Both the position numbers and the translations under genes were made by a program. Of a stretch of DNA of 64,000 nt, positions 24,657 through 33,784 are shown one piece after another. This DNA comes from Streptomyces venezuelae (GTDB lineage Bacteria > Actinomycetota > Actinomycetes > Streptomycetales > Streptomycetaceae), in NCBI RefSeq assembly GCF_008642355.1, contig NZ_CP029193.1, positions 6,844,001 through 6,908,000 on the forward strand. The letters run 5' to 3'. The notes below the pieces were generated by a model. That model saw only the letters and a program-made list of their open reading frames with translations. It made no database searches and had not been told where the DNA came from. Position 1 is the stretch's first letter, and every line of letters starts with the position of its first letter.

Positions 24657-25928
24657 TCACAGGGCCACCGGCGCCTCCGTCCCACGCTCGGCGAGGCTCC
24701 GGAGGTACGTTCTGAGGCTGAACCCAGGCGCCGTGGCCTCCGTCGGCGTCAGATCCGTGCCCTGCGCCAGGAGGCGGCGTGCCGCGAGATGATCGGCGGG
24801 CCGGTTGACGGACTCGACCGCCTGCAGATCGTCGCCGCGGAAAAGGAGTACCGAGAAAGCGTCCGGATCGGTACCGAGGACGACCTCGGTCTCGTGCCCC
24901 TCGTTGAATCCCGCGATCTGCACGGTCGTGGTGAACTGATCGCTCCAGAACCAGGGCAGTTCGTCGTACGCGCGAGGCGATCCCGCGAGTCGGCCCGCGA
25001 CCGCCTGCGCGTGCCCGACGGCATTCTGCACGGATTCGAGCCGCCGCCGACTGCCGGAGCGCGCCAGCGGGAATACCGCGCAGTCACCGATCGCCGAAAT
25101 GTGCGGATCGGAGGTCCGCAGATGGGCGTCGACGGTGATGCCGCCGTCGACCTCGAGGCCGGCCGCCGCGGCCAGTTCCGTGCGCGGGGTGACGCCGACG
25201 CCGATCAGGACCAGGTCGGCGGGCAGCCTGCTGCCGTCCGCCAGCTCCACCGCCGTCACGTTCGAACGGCCGTCGCCGTGCAGGGCCTTGACGCCCCGCC
25301 CGAACAGCAGCTCCGTGCCGTTGCTCCGGTGCAGCCACGTGAAGTGCTCCGCGGTCGGCGCCGACACGACGCGGGCCAGCGGGCGGTCGAGCGCCTCGAC
25401 GACCGTCACCTCGACGCCCGCCTCCCGCGCCACGGCGGCGAATTCGAGTCCGATGAACCCGGCCCCCACCACCACGGCGCGCCGCGCGCCGGTCAGCGAC
25501 GACTGCAGCGCGACGGCGTCCTGCGCGGTGCGCAGGGTGTGCACGCCGCGCAGCTCCTTGCCCGGCACGTCGAGCGTGCGGGGCGTGGCGCCGGTGGCGA
25601 GGACGAGATGCCCGTAGGTGTAGGCGGAACCGTCGGCCAGCCGCACCGAGCGGGCGGCCGGGTCGATCTCCGTGACGGTGCCGGAGACCAGGTCGATCGA
25701 CTGGCGTACGTAGTACGTCGCGGGGCGCAGCCACAGCATGGCCTCGTCCGCCTCGCCCTTGAGGTACGCCTTGGACAGCGGCGGACGCTCGTAGGGCAGC
25801 GCGTCCTCCGCGCTGATGAGCGTGATGGACCCTTCGTAGCCGTGCTCCCGCAGGGACGCCGCGGTCTGGTACCCGCCCTGTCCGGCGCCCACCACGACGA
25901 CCGAGTCGGGCTGTGTGCGGTCCGTCAT
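24657..25928 (-). CDS. NAD(P)H-dependent ferredoxin reductase, FAD type (423 aa)
   Basis: Passes electrons from NAD(P)H through FAD to the adjacent ferredoxin. It belongs to the class of putidaredoxin/Rieske-oxygenase reductases: FAD-binding VVVVGAGQGGYQTAASL at the start, YERPPLSKAYLKGE, NAD-binding RAVVVGAGFIGLEFAAVAREAG near residue 150, and the second FAD motif HISAIGDCAVFP near residue 275, with a reductase C-terminal domain after it. The ATG at 25928 shares one base with the ferredoxin stop. No cytochrome P450 or oxygenase partner lies next to it, so the final electron acceptor is unknown. Confidence 0.9.
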   Translation of the reverse strand: MTDRTQPDSVVVVGAGQGGYQTAASLREHGYEGSITLISAEDALPYERPPLSKAYLKGEADEAMLWLRPATYYVRQSIDLVSGTVTEIDPAARSVRLADGSAYTYGHLVLATGATPRTLDVPGKELRGVHTLRTAQDAVALQSSLTGARRAVVVGAGFIGLEFAAVAREAGVEVTVVEALDRPLARVVSAPTAEHFTWLHRSNGTELLFGRGVKALHGDGRSNVTAVELADGSRLPADLVLIGVGVTPRTELAAAAGLEVDGGITVDAHLRTSDPHISAIGDCAVFPLARSGSRRRLESVQNAVGHAQAVAGRLAGSPRAYDELPWFWSDQFTTTVQIAGFNEGHETEVVLGTDPDAFSVLLFRGDDLQAVESVNRPADHLAARRLLAQGTDLTPTEATAPGFSLRTYLRSLAERGTEAPVAL

Positions 25929-26251
25929 CAGTTCTGCCGTTCCGGGGTGTGGACGATGAGGCCGTCGAGGGCGTCGCTGGACTTGAGCTGGCAGCTCAGC
26001 CGGCTGTTGGGCTTGCGCGGGCACGCCGTGAAGTCGAGCATCTCGTCCTCGCGCTCCTTCGGCGGCTCCAGCTTGTCCAGCGTGGTCTCGTCCACGTAGA
26101 CGTGGCAGGTCGCGCACTGCATGTTGCCGCCGCACTGGGCGACGATCCCGTCGATGTCGTTGAAGACGGCGCCGCGCATGACGCTCGTACCCTCGGGAAC
26201 GTCGATCGTGGTCTGGTTGCCGTCGACGGCGACGTACGTGATTTTGGGCAT
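25928..26251 (-). CDS. [2Fe-2S] ferredoxin, putidaredoxin/adrenodoxin type (107 aa)
   Basis: Single-electron carrier. The cluster-binding cysteines are in AQCGGNMQCATCHVYVD (C-x5-C-x2-C) and the fourth in RLSCQLK. The length and the MPKITYVAVDGNQTTIDVPEG start are typical of the vertebrate-type ferredoxins that serve P450s or Rieske oxygenases. ATG 26251 follows AAGGAGTTCC. It is cotranscribed with its reductase. Within the phenazine locus it could support a hydroxylation or oxidative step, but the partner enzyme is not in the window. Confidence 0.92.
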   Translation of the reverse strand: MPKITYVAVDGNQTTIDVPEGTSVMRGAVFNDIDGIVAQCGGNMQCATCHVYVDETTLDKLEPPKEREDEMLDFTACPRKPNSRLSCQLKSSDALDGLIVHTPERQN

Positions 26252-26443
26252 GACGGAACTCCTTGATGGCATCCGGACGTGCGTGCGCGAGCGCGGGCCG
26301 TGGTGCGGATGGCCTGGCAAGTGGAAAACGGAAGGTGGAGACGGCGTGCCGACGGCCGGAGGGGGAACGCGGACACCCCTGTCGGCTCGCCATCACTCGC
26401 TGGCCGTCGGGACACGCGACGTCCTGGGCCAGGGCTGTGGCAG

Positions 26444-26464
26444 CGGTTGGAGAGTACCAAACCG
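26444..26464. promoter_or_regulatory. Imperfect palindrome upstream of the ferredoxin
   Basis: CGGTTGG (26444-26450) and CCAAACCG (26457-26464) form an imperfect inverted repeat with a 6-nt spacer in the 277-nt gap between the LysR gene end and the ferredoxin start. It could be an operator for the - strand ferredoxin operon. Nothing else clear is seen in this gap. Confidence 0.3.
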
Positions 26465-26528
26465 ATTCAGGCCGGGCCAGGACCCGCCGGGGGAGCGGGG
26501 GTTGACCCGGCCTTGACTCAGGCGTGAC

Positions 26529-27455
26529 TCAAGGTTGACGTCCGCGTCCGCGGCGCTTGTCGGGCAGCCGGTGCGTCATGAAGGGCCTGCTGGTCGTGAA
26601 CTCCCGGAACTTCACCGCGGCGTCGGACAGGTAGGTGTCGCGGCTCCACACCAGCGTGAGCACCCGGTGGCAGTCCGGCGCGTTCAAGTGCACCCAGGCC
26701 ACGGGGACCTGGGAATCCGTGCCTGCCTGGCGGGAGATGGCCGGGATCAGGCCGATGCCGAGGCCCGCGCTGATCATGTCCTGGCTCGCGCCCGGCTCGT
26801 CGCCCTCGCAGGAGATCATCGGAGTGAGGCCCTCGGACGCGAAGAGGCGGTCCAGGAGCGTGCGTTGCCACTGGCCGATGCGGGTCGTCACGAACGGCTC
26901 GGTGGCGATCTCACGGATCGTCACGCTCTCCTGGCCGTCGAGCCAGTGACCGCGCGGGACCGCGAGCAGCACCTCCTCGCGGGCCAGCTCGATCATCTCC
27001 AGGTTCGTGCCGGTCAGCGGCTGCGACGCCACGCAGAAGTCGACCTCCCTGGCGCGCAGCTGGCGGTCCATCTCCTCCGCGTTCGACTGGAAGAGCCGCA
27101 CGTCGGCGCGGGGGTACGCGGCCCGGAAGCTGCCGAGGAGATGCGTGATCGTCAGGAGGGTCTCGGAGGCGACGCTGACCCGGCCGAACGCCGTGTCCCG
27201 GGCGTCGCTCAGGACCCTGCGGGCGTCGTCGAGCTCGCTCAGGGCGCGGTCCACGTGGTGCAGGAACACCACGCCGTACTGATTCAGCCGGATGCGGCGG
27301 CCCTGCCGGTCGAAGAGGGGGGTGCCGAGCTCGGCCTCCAGGCGCGCGATGGTGCGGCTCAGGGAGGGCTGGGCGACGTGCAGCTCCTCCGCGGCACGGC
27401 TGATGTGCTCGTAACGGGCGACGGCCTGGAAGTAGCGCAACTGCAGAAGATCCAT
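26529..27455 (-). CDS. LysR-family transcriptional regulator (308 aa)
   Basis: The N-terminal winged helix-turn-helix (LLQLRYFQAVARYEHISRAAEELHVAQPSLSRTIARLEAELGTPLFDRQGRRIRL) is textbook LysR, followed by a type 2 periplasmic-binding-like effector domain (residues ~90-295). It is divergent from cydA, with an ATGCC-N6-GGCAT repeat 15 nt upstream of its own start, the usual autoregulation layout. It therefore probably controls the cytochrome bd genes, although it also abuts the ferredoxin end of the phenazine cluster. The ligand is unknown. Confidence 0.9.
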   Translation of the reverse strand: MDLLQLRYFQAVARYEHISRAAEELHVAQPSLSRTIARLEAELGTPLFDRQGRRIRLNQYGVVFLHHVDRALSELDDARRVLSDARDTAFGRVSVASETLLTITHLLGSFRAAYPRADVRLFQSNAEEMDRQLRAREVDFCVASQPLTGTNLEMIELAREEVLLAVPRGHWLDGQESVTIREIATEPFVTTRIGQWQRTLLDRLFASEGLTPMISCEGDEPGASQDMISAGLGIGLIPAISRQAGTDSQVPVAWVHLNAPDCHRVLTLVWSRDTYLSDAAVKFREFTTSRPFMTHRLPDKRRGRGRQP

Positions 27456-27470
27456 GATCCACCTTCACTT

Positions 27471-27537
27471 ATGCCTTCCAGGGCATCATCACATGGCTGA
27501 ACCGGTCTTGGATTGCATAAAGATTTCTCTCTACGGT
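27471..27537. promoter_or_regulatory. LysR/cydA divergent control region
   Basis: ATGCC-ttccag-GGCAT (27471-27486) is a LysR-type inverted repeat near the regulator start. On the + strand TTGGAT (27508-27513) and TACGGT (27532-27537), 18 nt apart, are a plausible cydA promoter, leaving a 5' leader of about 145 nt. I see no Rex-type site (TTGTGAA-N4-TTCACAA) in the gap. Confidence 0.45.
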
Positions 27538-27688
27538 TTTCATCGAGGTCACCGCACAGGTGGCGGGCAACGCGGCCCGGCACCTGCACACGCGAAGCGG
27601 CGGCCCCACCGTCCACCGTCCGAAACGACCGGCACACCGAACCCCCCAGCCGTCCCACCGGCAACCGTCCCCCCAGGAAGGTCGCATC

Positions 27689-28990
27689 ATGAGCGCTGCG
27701 GATCTGGCCCGACTCCAGTTCGCGGCCACGACCGGCATCCACTGGCTGTTCGTGATCCTCACCATGGGACTCGTCCCCATCGTCGCGATCATGCACACCC
27801 GGGCCGCGTTCACCCGTGATCCCGCCACAAGAGCAGTCCGGGAGCGCATGACCCGCTTCTGGGGTCAGCTCTACGTCATCAACTACGCGGTCGGCATCGT
27901 CACCGGCCTCGTCATGGAGTTCCAGTTCGGGCTCAGCTGGAGCGGCCTCAGCAAGTTCGCGGGCAACGTCTTCGGCGCCCCGCTGGCCCTCGAAACCCTC
28001 ATCGCCTTCTTCGCCGAGTCCACCTTCCTCGGCATGTGGATCTTCGGCTGGGGCCGGCTGCGCAGGGGCGTGCACGTCACGCTCATCTGGCTGGTCGCCC
28101 TCACCGCGTACGCCTCCGGGTACTGGATCCTGATCGCCAACGGCTTCATGCAGCACCCGGTCGGCTACGAAGTGCGCGACGGCGCCGCCTACCTGACCGA
28201 CTTCGGGGCGCTGCTCACCAACTCCAGCGCCCTGATGGCGCTCTTCCACCTCTCGCTCGGCGCCCTGACGACGGGTGGCTGTTTCGTCGCCGGCGTCAGC
28301 GCCTGGCACTACCTGCGCGGCACCAAGGAGACCGAGCTCTTCCGGCCCTCCCTGAAGCTCGGGCTCTGGGTGTCGACGGTCGCCTCGTTCTTCGTCGTCG
28401 TCGTCGGCGAGATGCAGCGCCCCATCATCGAGCGCACGCAGCCCATGAAGGACGCGGTCCTGGAGAACAGCGGCGTCGCCGAAGTGCAGGCGCAGCTCGT
28501 CAAGGAGCACGGGCCGGGCAACTACGTGCCCTGGCAGGACACCATGCGGATCTCGATGGACGTGATGACGCTCATCGGCAACACGGTGTCCACCATCACC
28601 TTCATCGCCCTCATCCTGCTCTGGAAGAACCGGCTGATGCGCTGGCGCTGGGCCTCGTGGATCCTCGTCGCGACCATCCCCTTCCCGTTCATCGCCTCCG
28701 TGGGCGGCTGGATCGTCCGCGAGGTCGGACGCCAACCGTGGATCGTGTACGGCGAGTTGACCGTCGAGGACGCGCTCTCCCACGTAGGGAAGACCTCGCT
28801 GCTGCTGTCCTGCATCCTCTTCATCGCCATCTTCGTCGCCCTCGCGGTGACGAACTGGACGCTGATCACCAAGTTCGCGCTCCGCGGCCCCGACGCCACC
28901 CAGCTCGGCGTCAGCGAGCCGCTCCCGGACGACCTCCCCGAGGGCCCGGCGGGCAGCGCCGACGAGAAGCAGCCGGTACCCGCTCTCTGA
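27689..28990 (+). CDS. cydA: Cytochrome bd oxidase subunit I (433 aa)
   Basis: Membrane quinol oxidase subunit carrying haems b558, b595 and d, used at low oxygen. His18 in GIHWLFVILTMGLVP is the axial haem ligand position. Glu near residue 110 lies in FFAESTFLGMWIFGW, and the quinol-loop signature GWIVREVGRQPWIVYGELT is intact. About nine transmembrane helices are apparent, and the Q-loop is of the short type. The C-terminus is an acidic Pro/Glu tail. ATG 27689 follows AGGAAGG. It is the first gene of cydABDC. Confidence 0.95.
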   Translation: MSAADLARLQFAATTGIHWLFVILTMGLVPIVAIMHTRAAFTRDPATRAVRERMTRFWGQLYVINYAVGIVTGLVMEFQFGLSWSGLSKFAGNVFGAPLALETLIAFFAESTFLGMWIFGWGRLRRGVHVTLIWLVALTAYASGYWILIANGFMQHPVGYEVRDGAAYLTDFGALLTNSSALMALFHLSLGALTTGGCFVAGVSAWHYLRGTKETELFRPSLKLGLWVSTVASFFVVVVGEMQRPIIERTQPMKDAVLENSGVAEVQAQLVKEHGPGNYVPWQDTMRISMDVMTLIGNTVSTITFIALILLWKNRLMRWRWASWILVATIPFPFIASVGGWIVREVGRQPWIVYGELTVEDALSHVGKTSLLLSCILFIAIFVALAVTNWTLITKFALRGPDATQLGVSEPLPDDLPEGPAGSADEKQPVPAL

Positions 28991-29071
28991 GCCGGGCGGC
29001 CCCCGGAACCCCCACAGAAGATCTCCTCCGCCACGGAAGATCTCCCCTGCTGTAACGGAAAGTTGAGCGAG

Positions 29072-30094
29072 ATGAGTCTGGAGACCGTCTGGCTGGCCCT
29101 CCTCGGCCTGCTACTCGCCGGGTACTTTGTACTCGGCGGCTACGACTACGGCGCACAGATGCTGCACCCCTTCCTCGGCCGAGACGGTCAGGAGGAGAAG
29201 CGCACCAGCGGAAACGCCGCCCTCGACGCCATCGCGCCGTTCTTCCTGGGCAACGAGGTCTGGCTGGTCGCCTTCGCCGGAGTCATGTTCGGTGCCTTCC
29301 CGCACCTCGAAGGCACCCTCCTGTCCGGCATGTACCCGCTGATCGTCGCGATCCTCGCCGGCCTGGTCCTCGGCAACGCCGCGGTCCAACTGCGCCGCCG
29401 CTCCCGCAGCGCCCGCGGCCGCCGGGCCTGGGACGTGCTGATCGTGATCGGCGGCGCCGTCCCCGCCGTGTGCTGGGGACTCGTCGTGGGGCTGCTGCTC
29501 CACGGGGTGCCGCGCCGCGCCGACGGCAGCTTCCACATCGGGCTCGGCGAGGTGTTCTCGCCGTTCGTGCTCGTCTGCGGCGTCACCACCGTGCTGCTCT
29601 TCGCGGCACACGGTGCGACCTTCGTCGCCCTGCGCTCCGAGCCCGAACTCGCCGACCGGGCACGGAAAATGGCCGCGAGCCTGCTCGTCGGCGTGGCCGC
29701 CGTCGGCGCCCTCGCCCTGCTCCTCACGGTCTTCGGCGCGGGCGCCTCCATGACGAACCGCACGACGTCGTGGATCATCGCCGCCCTGATCGTCGCCGCG
29801 CTCGGCGCCGCCTGGTGGCACCTCGGCCGCGGCAACAATGTCCTCGCGTTCGCCGCGACCTGCTGTGCCACCGCGCTGCCGGTGCTGCTCCTCGGGGCGG
29901 GCCACTACCCGTACCTCCTGATCACCGAGGCCGGCGCGGGCCTGGACATCGACCACGCCATCACGGACGACGCCACGCTGAAGATCCTCAGCGGCTTCGG
30001 GGTCCTGGTGATCCCGACGATCCTCGCCTACCAGTTCTGGAGCTGGTGGGCCTTCCGGGGGCGGACGGGACAGCGTCACCCCAGCTACTTCTGA
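29072..30094 (+). CDS. cydB: Cytochrome bd oxidase subunit II (340 aa)
   Basis: Partner membrane subunit of cytochrome bd oxidase. ETVWLALLGLLLAGYFVLGGYDYGAQML is the conserved first helix, although the usual DGFDLG-type segment reads GGYDYG. NAALDAIAPFFLGNEVWLVAFAGVMFGAFP is the conserved helix pair. About eight transmembrane helices follow. I chose ATG 29072 with GGAAAG at 29057-29062; a TTG at 29063 in frame is an alternative that would overlap the ribosome binding site. It lies 81 nt after cydA. Confidence 0.92.
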   Translation: MSLETVWLALLGLLLAGYFVLGGYDYGAQMLHPFLGRDGQEEKRTSGNAALDAIAPFFLGNEVWLVAFAGVMFGAFPHLEGTLLSGMYPLIVAILAGLVLGNAAVQLRRRSRSARGRRAWDVLIVIGGAVPAVCWGLVVGLLLHGVPRRADGSFHIGLGEVFSPFVLVCGVTTVLLFAAHGATFVALRSEPELADRARKMAASLLVGVAAVGALALLLTVFGAGASMTNRTTSWIIAALIVAALGAAWWHLGRGNNVLAFAATCCATALPVLLLGAGHYPYLLITEAGAGLDIDHAITDDATLKILSGFGVLVIPTILAYQFWSWWAFRGRTGQRHPSYF

Positions 30095-30125
30095 CCCCCC
30101 GGAAAGCGACGAGAGGTACCCCACG

Positions 30126-32006
30126 ATGAAGCCCGTCGAACGCCGCCTCATGCGGGACATCCCAGTGCTGCGGCGCCACATGACGTACTCCTCGGTACTG
30201 GCCCTGGCGGGCGCCGGGCTCATCGTCACCCAGGCCGTCCTGCTCGCGACGGCCCTCGCGGACGGCTTCGCGGGACACGGCATCCGCACCGGCACACTGG
30301 CCGCGCTCGGTGCCGTCATGGCCCTGCGCGCCCTGCTCACCTGGGTCCGCGGCGCGCTCGCCCAGCGCGCCGCGGCCGGCGCCAAGGCGACCCTGCGCGA
30401 CCGGATCACCGGACAGCTGCAGCGGACGGGGCCGCTTCGGCTCGCCGACCGCCGCCACGGCGAGACGGCCACCCTGCTCACCCGCGGGCTCGACGCCCTC
30501 GACCCCTACGTCGTCGGCTACCTGCCCACACGGGCGGCCGTCGCGGTCGTCCCGCTCACCGTGGTCGCCTGGGTCGCGTGGACCGACTGGACCTCGGCAC
30601 TCATCATCGTCATCACCCTGCCGCTCATCCCCGTCTTCGGCGCGCTGGTCGGCATGCACACCGCCCAACGCACCGCCCGCCAGTGGCGGTTGCTGTCCCG
30701 GCTCGGCGGCCACTTCCTCGACGTCGTCGCCGGACTGCCGACGCTCCGCGCCTTCGGCCGCGAACACCACCAGACCAAGGTCGTCCACGACATGGCCGAC
30801 GCCCACCGCCGGGCCACCATGCGGACCCTGCGCGTCGCGTTCCTCTCCTCCCTCGTCCTGGAGACCGTCGCCACCCTCTCCGTCGCCCTCGTCGCCGTCC
30901 CGGTCGGACTGCGGCTCCTGCACGGCGACGTGGGCCTGCACACCGCCCTCGTCGTCCTCTTCCTGGCCCCCGAGGCGTACCTGCCGCTGCGCGCCATGGG
31001 CGCCGCCTTCCACGACAGCGCCGAAGGCATCTCGGTCGCCGAACGCGTCTTCGCCGCACTCGACGACGAGGTCACAAACCGGCCCGCCGCCGAGCGCGCC
31101 CCCGCGCCCGACGCCCGCACGGCGGCCCTCACCCTCCACGACGTCACCGTCCACTACCCGGGCCGCACCGAGCCCGCCCTCCGCGACGTCTCCCTCGCCA
31201 TCGCCCCCGGCGAGCACATCGCCCTGGTCGGCCCCAGCGGCGCGGGCAAGTCCACGCTGCTCTCGCTGCTCCTCGGCTTCGTCACCCCGGCGTCGGGCCG
31301 GGTCGCGGCCGGCGGCACCGACCTCGCGGGACTCGACCCCGACGACTGGTGCGCCCAGGTCGCCTGGGTGCCGCAGCGCCCGCACCTGATCGCCGGGACC
31401 GTCGCCGAGAACATCCGGCTGGGCAGGCCGGACGCGACCGACGCCGAGGTACGGGAAGCGGCCCGCGCCGCCTCCGCCGACCTCTTCGTCGACGAGCTTC
31501 CCCACGCGTACGACACCGTTCTCGGCGAGCACGGCGCGGGGCTCTCCGCCGGTCAGCGCCAGCGGATCGCGCTGGCCCGCGCGTTCCTCAAGGACGCGCC
31601 GGTCCTCCTGCTCGACGAGCCGACCGCACACCTCGACCCGGAGAGCGAGGCCGCCGTCACGCGCGCCACGGTCGCCCTCATGCGCGGCCGCACGGCGGTC
31701 GTGGTCGCCCACCGCACGAGCCTGCTGCCGTACGCGGACCGCATCATCACGGTCCGAGCGGGCACGGTCGCCGCCACTGACGGGCCCGCCACGGGACCCG
31801 CCCCGACGGCGACACCCTCGCCGGCCCCGGTGAGCGCCCCCGCCCCGGCCACTCCCGGTGCGGCCGCCGCATCCCCGCAGGGCCCGGCGCCCACGAACCG
31901 GTTGTCCCGCGCGCCGGAACCGCCCCCGGCCCCCACCCCTGCTCCCTCCCTGATCCCCTCGGACTCCCTCGACCCCGTCACCCCGGAAAAGCTGGTGGTC
32001 TCATGA
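30126..32006 (+). CDS. cydD: ABC exporter CydD, cytochrome bd assembly (626 aa)
   Basis: Half of the CydDC heterodimer, which exports cysteine and glutathione-type thiols to the outside and is needed to assemble cytochrome bd. Residues ~20-310 are a six-helix transmembrane domain. The nucleotide-binding domain has Walker A GPSGAGKSTLL, the ABC signature LSAGQRQRIALARA, Walker B VLLLDEPT and a His-loop VAHRT. Unusually, the last ~75 residues form a Pro/Ala/Thr-rich disordered tail before the stop. Its stop overlaps the cydC ATG (ATGA). Confidence 0.9.
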   Translation: MKPVERRLMRDIPVLRRHMTYSSVLALAGAGLIVTQAVLLATALADGFAGHGIRTGTLAALGAVMALRALLTWVRGALAQRAAAGAKATLRDRITGQLQRTGPLRLADRRHGETATLLTRGLDALDPYVVGYLPTRAAVAVVPLTVVAWVAWTDWTSALIIVITLPLIPVFGALVGMHTAQRTARQWRLLSRLGGHFLDVVAGLPTLRAFGREHHQTKVVHDMADAHRRATMRTLRVAFLSSLVLETVATLSVALVAVPVGLRLLHGDVGLHTALVVLFLAPEAYLPLRAMGAAFHDSAEGISVAERVFAALDDEVTNRPAAERAPAPDARTAALTLHDVTVHYPGRTEPALRDVSLAIAPGEHIALVGPSGAGKSTLLSLLLGFVTPASGRVAAGGTDLAGLDPDDWCAQVAWVPQRPHLIAGTVAENIRLGRPDATDAEVREAARAASADLFVDELPHAYDTVLGEHGAGLSAGQRQRIALARAFLKDAPVLLLDEPTAHLDPESEAAVTRATVALMRGRTAVVVAHRTSLLPYADRIITVRAGTVAATDGPATGPAPTATPSPAPVSAPAPATPGAAAASPQGPAPTNRLSRAPEPPPAPTPAPSLIPSDSLDPVTPEKLVVS

Positions 32007-33784
32007 GCTCGTACGTCAAGGCCGCCGGTCCCAGAGCCGCCGCCGGCCACGGGGCCGCAACCGGCCGGGGAGCCGGGCCCACCGTGCGTCTCCTCCAGCA
32101 CCTCCTGCCGTACTGGCGCAGGCTGCTGCCCGCCGCGCTCGCCGCGGCAGGCAGCGAGCTCGCCGCCGCCGCGCTCATGGCCACCGCCGCCTGGCTCATC
32201 ACCCGCGCCGCCGAGCAGCCGCCCCTCGCCGCGGTGAGCGTCGCGATCGTCGCCGTGCGGGCCCTCGCCCTCGGGCGCGGCGCGCTCCGGTACGTCGACC
32301 GGCTCCTCGGGCACGACGGCGTGCTGCACGCCGTCGCGGGGTTCCGCGCCCGGGTGTTCGAGGCGCTCGTGCCGCTCGCACCGGCCGGCACCCCCGCCTT
32401 CCGCAGCGGCGACCTCCTGACCCGCCTCGTCGACGACGTGGACGCCGCGCAGGACCTGCTGCTGCGGGTGATGATCCCGGCCACGGCGGCGTTCGTGGTC
32501 GCCGCGGCCGCCACCGGCACCGTCGCCGTACTGCTGCCGGGGGCGGGCGTGCTGCTCGGACTGCTGCTGGCCGTCGCCGGAATCCTCGTGCCCGCCGCGG
32601 TCCTCGTCCTGTCCCGCCGCGCGGGCCACATCGAGAAGACGGCCCGCGCCGAACTCGCCGCCGTCACCGTCGACTTGACGCAGGGTGCCGCCGACCTCGC
32701 CGCGTACGGCGCCCGTGGCCGCACCCACGACCGGGCCCGCGCCGTCACCGCGCGCATCGCCGAACTGGAGCGCCGCAAGGCACTGACCACGTCGCTCGCC
32801 CAGGCGCTGGTGCTCGTCCTGCAGGGCACCGCGACCGTCGGCGTGACCTGGCTCGCGCTGCGCGCCCACGCGGCGGGCGACCTGCCCGCCGTCCAGCTCA
32901 CCGTCCTCGCCGTCCTCGCGCTCGTCTCCTTCGAGGCGCTCGCGCCGCTGCCCGCCGCCGCCCGGCGCTTCGTCGAGGTCCGCGCCTCCGCGCGGCGGCT
33001 CGCCGACCTCTTCGACACCCCGGCGCCCGTCGCCGACCCACAGACCCCGGACCCGCTGCCCACCGACGCACCCCTCGACGTGACCATCACCGACCTGCGG
33101 GTCCGCCACGTCCAGGACAACCCCCCGGCCCTGGACGGAGCGAGCCTGCGACTGCCGGCCGGCCGCCGAGTGGTGCTCATCGGGGCCAGCGGGTCCGGTA
33201 AATCCACCCTGATCGCGGCACTCATGCGGTTCGTGCCGTACGAAGCGGGCAGCATCCGCGTCGGCGGACGCGAACTCCACGACTGCTCGGGCGCCGACGC
33301 CCGCCGCGCCATCACCGGCATGACGCAGGACGCACACGTCTTCCACGCCACGATCCGCGCCAACCTCCTCCTCGCGTCCCCCGGCGCCACCGACGCCGAC
33401 CTGCGCGAGGCCGCCCGCAGGGCCAGGATCCTGGACTGGATCGAGTCGCTGCCCGAGGGGTGGGAGACCGTGCTCGGCGGGGACGGCGCCACCATGTCGG
33501 GCGGCCAGCGCCGCCGCCTGCTGCTTGCCCGCGCGCTCCTCGCCGACCCACCCGTCCTCGTCCTCGACGAACCCACCGAAGGCCTCGACCCGGACACCGC
33601 GGCCGAGGTGCTCGCCGACATCCTCGACGCCACCCGCGGCCGCACCACGCTCCTGGTCACGCACGAGCGCGCGGGCCTCGCGGGCGCCGACGAGATCGTC
33701 ACCCTGGACCGGGGCCGGATCCGCCCCGCCACCCCCGAGGACCTCGACTCCGCGACGGACGGCCCGGCCGCCATGGCGCTCTGA
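32003..33784 (+). CDS. cydC: ABC exporter CydC, cytochrome bd assembly (593 aa)
   Basis: Second half of the CydDC thiol exporter. The transmembrane domain spans residues ~30-310. The nucleotide-binding domain has Walker A IGASGSGKSTLIAAL, the signature MSGGQRRRLLLARALLA, Walker B VLVLDEPTEGLD and the H-loop LVTHERAG. ATG 32003 overlaps the cydD stop by 4 nt. In many actinobacteria CydC and CydD are fused; here they are separate genes. It ends the cyd operon. Confidence 0.9.
   Translation: MSSYVKAAGPRAAAGHGAATGRGAGPTVRLLQHLLPYWRRLLPAALAAAGSELAAAALMATAAWLITRAAEQPPLAAVSVAIVAVRALALGRGALRYVDRLLGHDGVLHAVAGFRARVFEALVPLAPAGTPAFRSGDLLTRLVDDVDAAQDLLLRVMIPATAAFVVAAAATGTVAVLLPGAGVLLGLLLAVAGILVPAAVLVLSRRAGHIEKTARAELAAVTVDLTQGAADLAAYGARGRTHDRARAVTARIAELERRKALTTSLAQALVLVLQGTATVGVTWLALRAHAAGDLPAVQLTVLAVLALVSFEALAPLPAAARRFVEVRASARRLADLFDTPAPVADPQTPDPLPTDAPLDVTITDLRVRHVQDNPPALDGASLRLPAGRRVVLIGASGSGKSTLIAALMRFVPYEAGSIRVGGRELHDCSGADARRAITGMTQDAHVFHATIRANLLLASPGATDADLREAARRARILDWIESLPEGWETVLGGDGATMSGGQRRRLLLARALLADPPVLVLDEPTEGLDPDTAAEVLADILDATRGRTTLLVTHERAGLAGADEIVTLDRGRIRPATPEDLDSATDGPAAMAL

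Noticed and set aside
27456..27688. Rex operator upstream of cydA
   Set aside because: No TTGTGAA-N4-TTCACAA-like sequence could be found by eye. A weight-matrix search would be needed to exclude a degenerate site.
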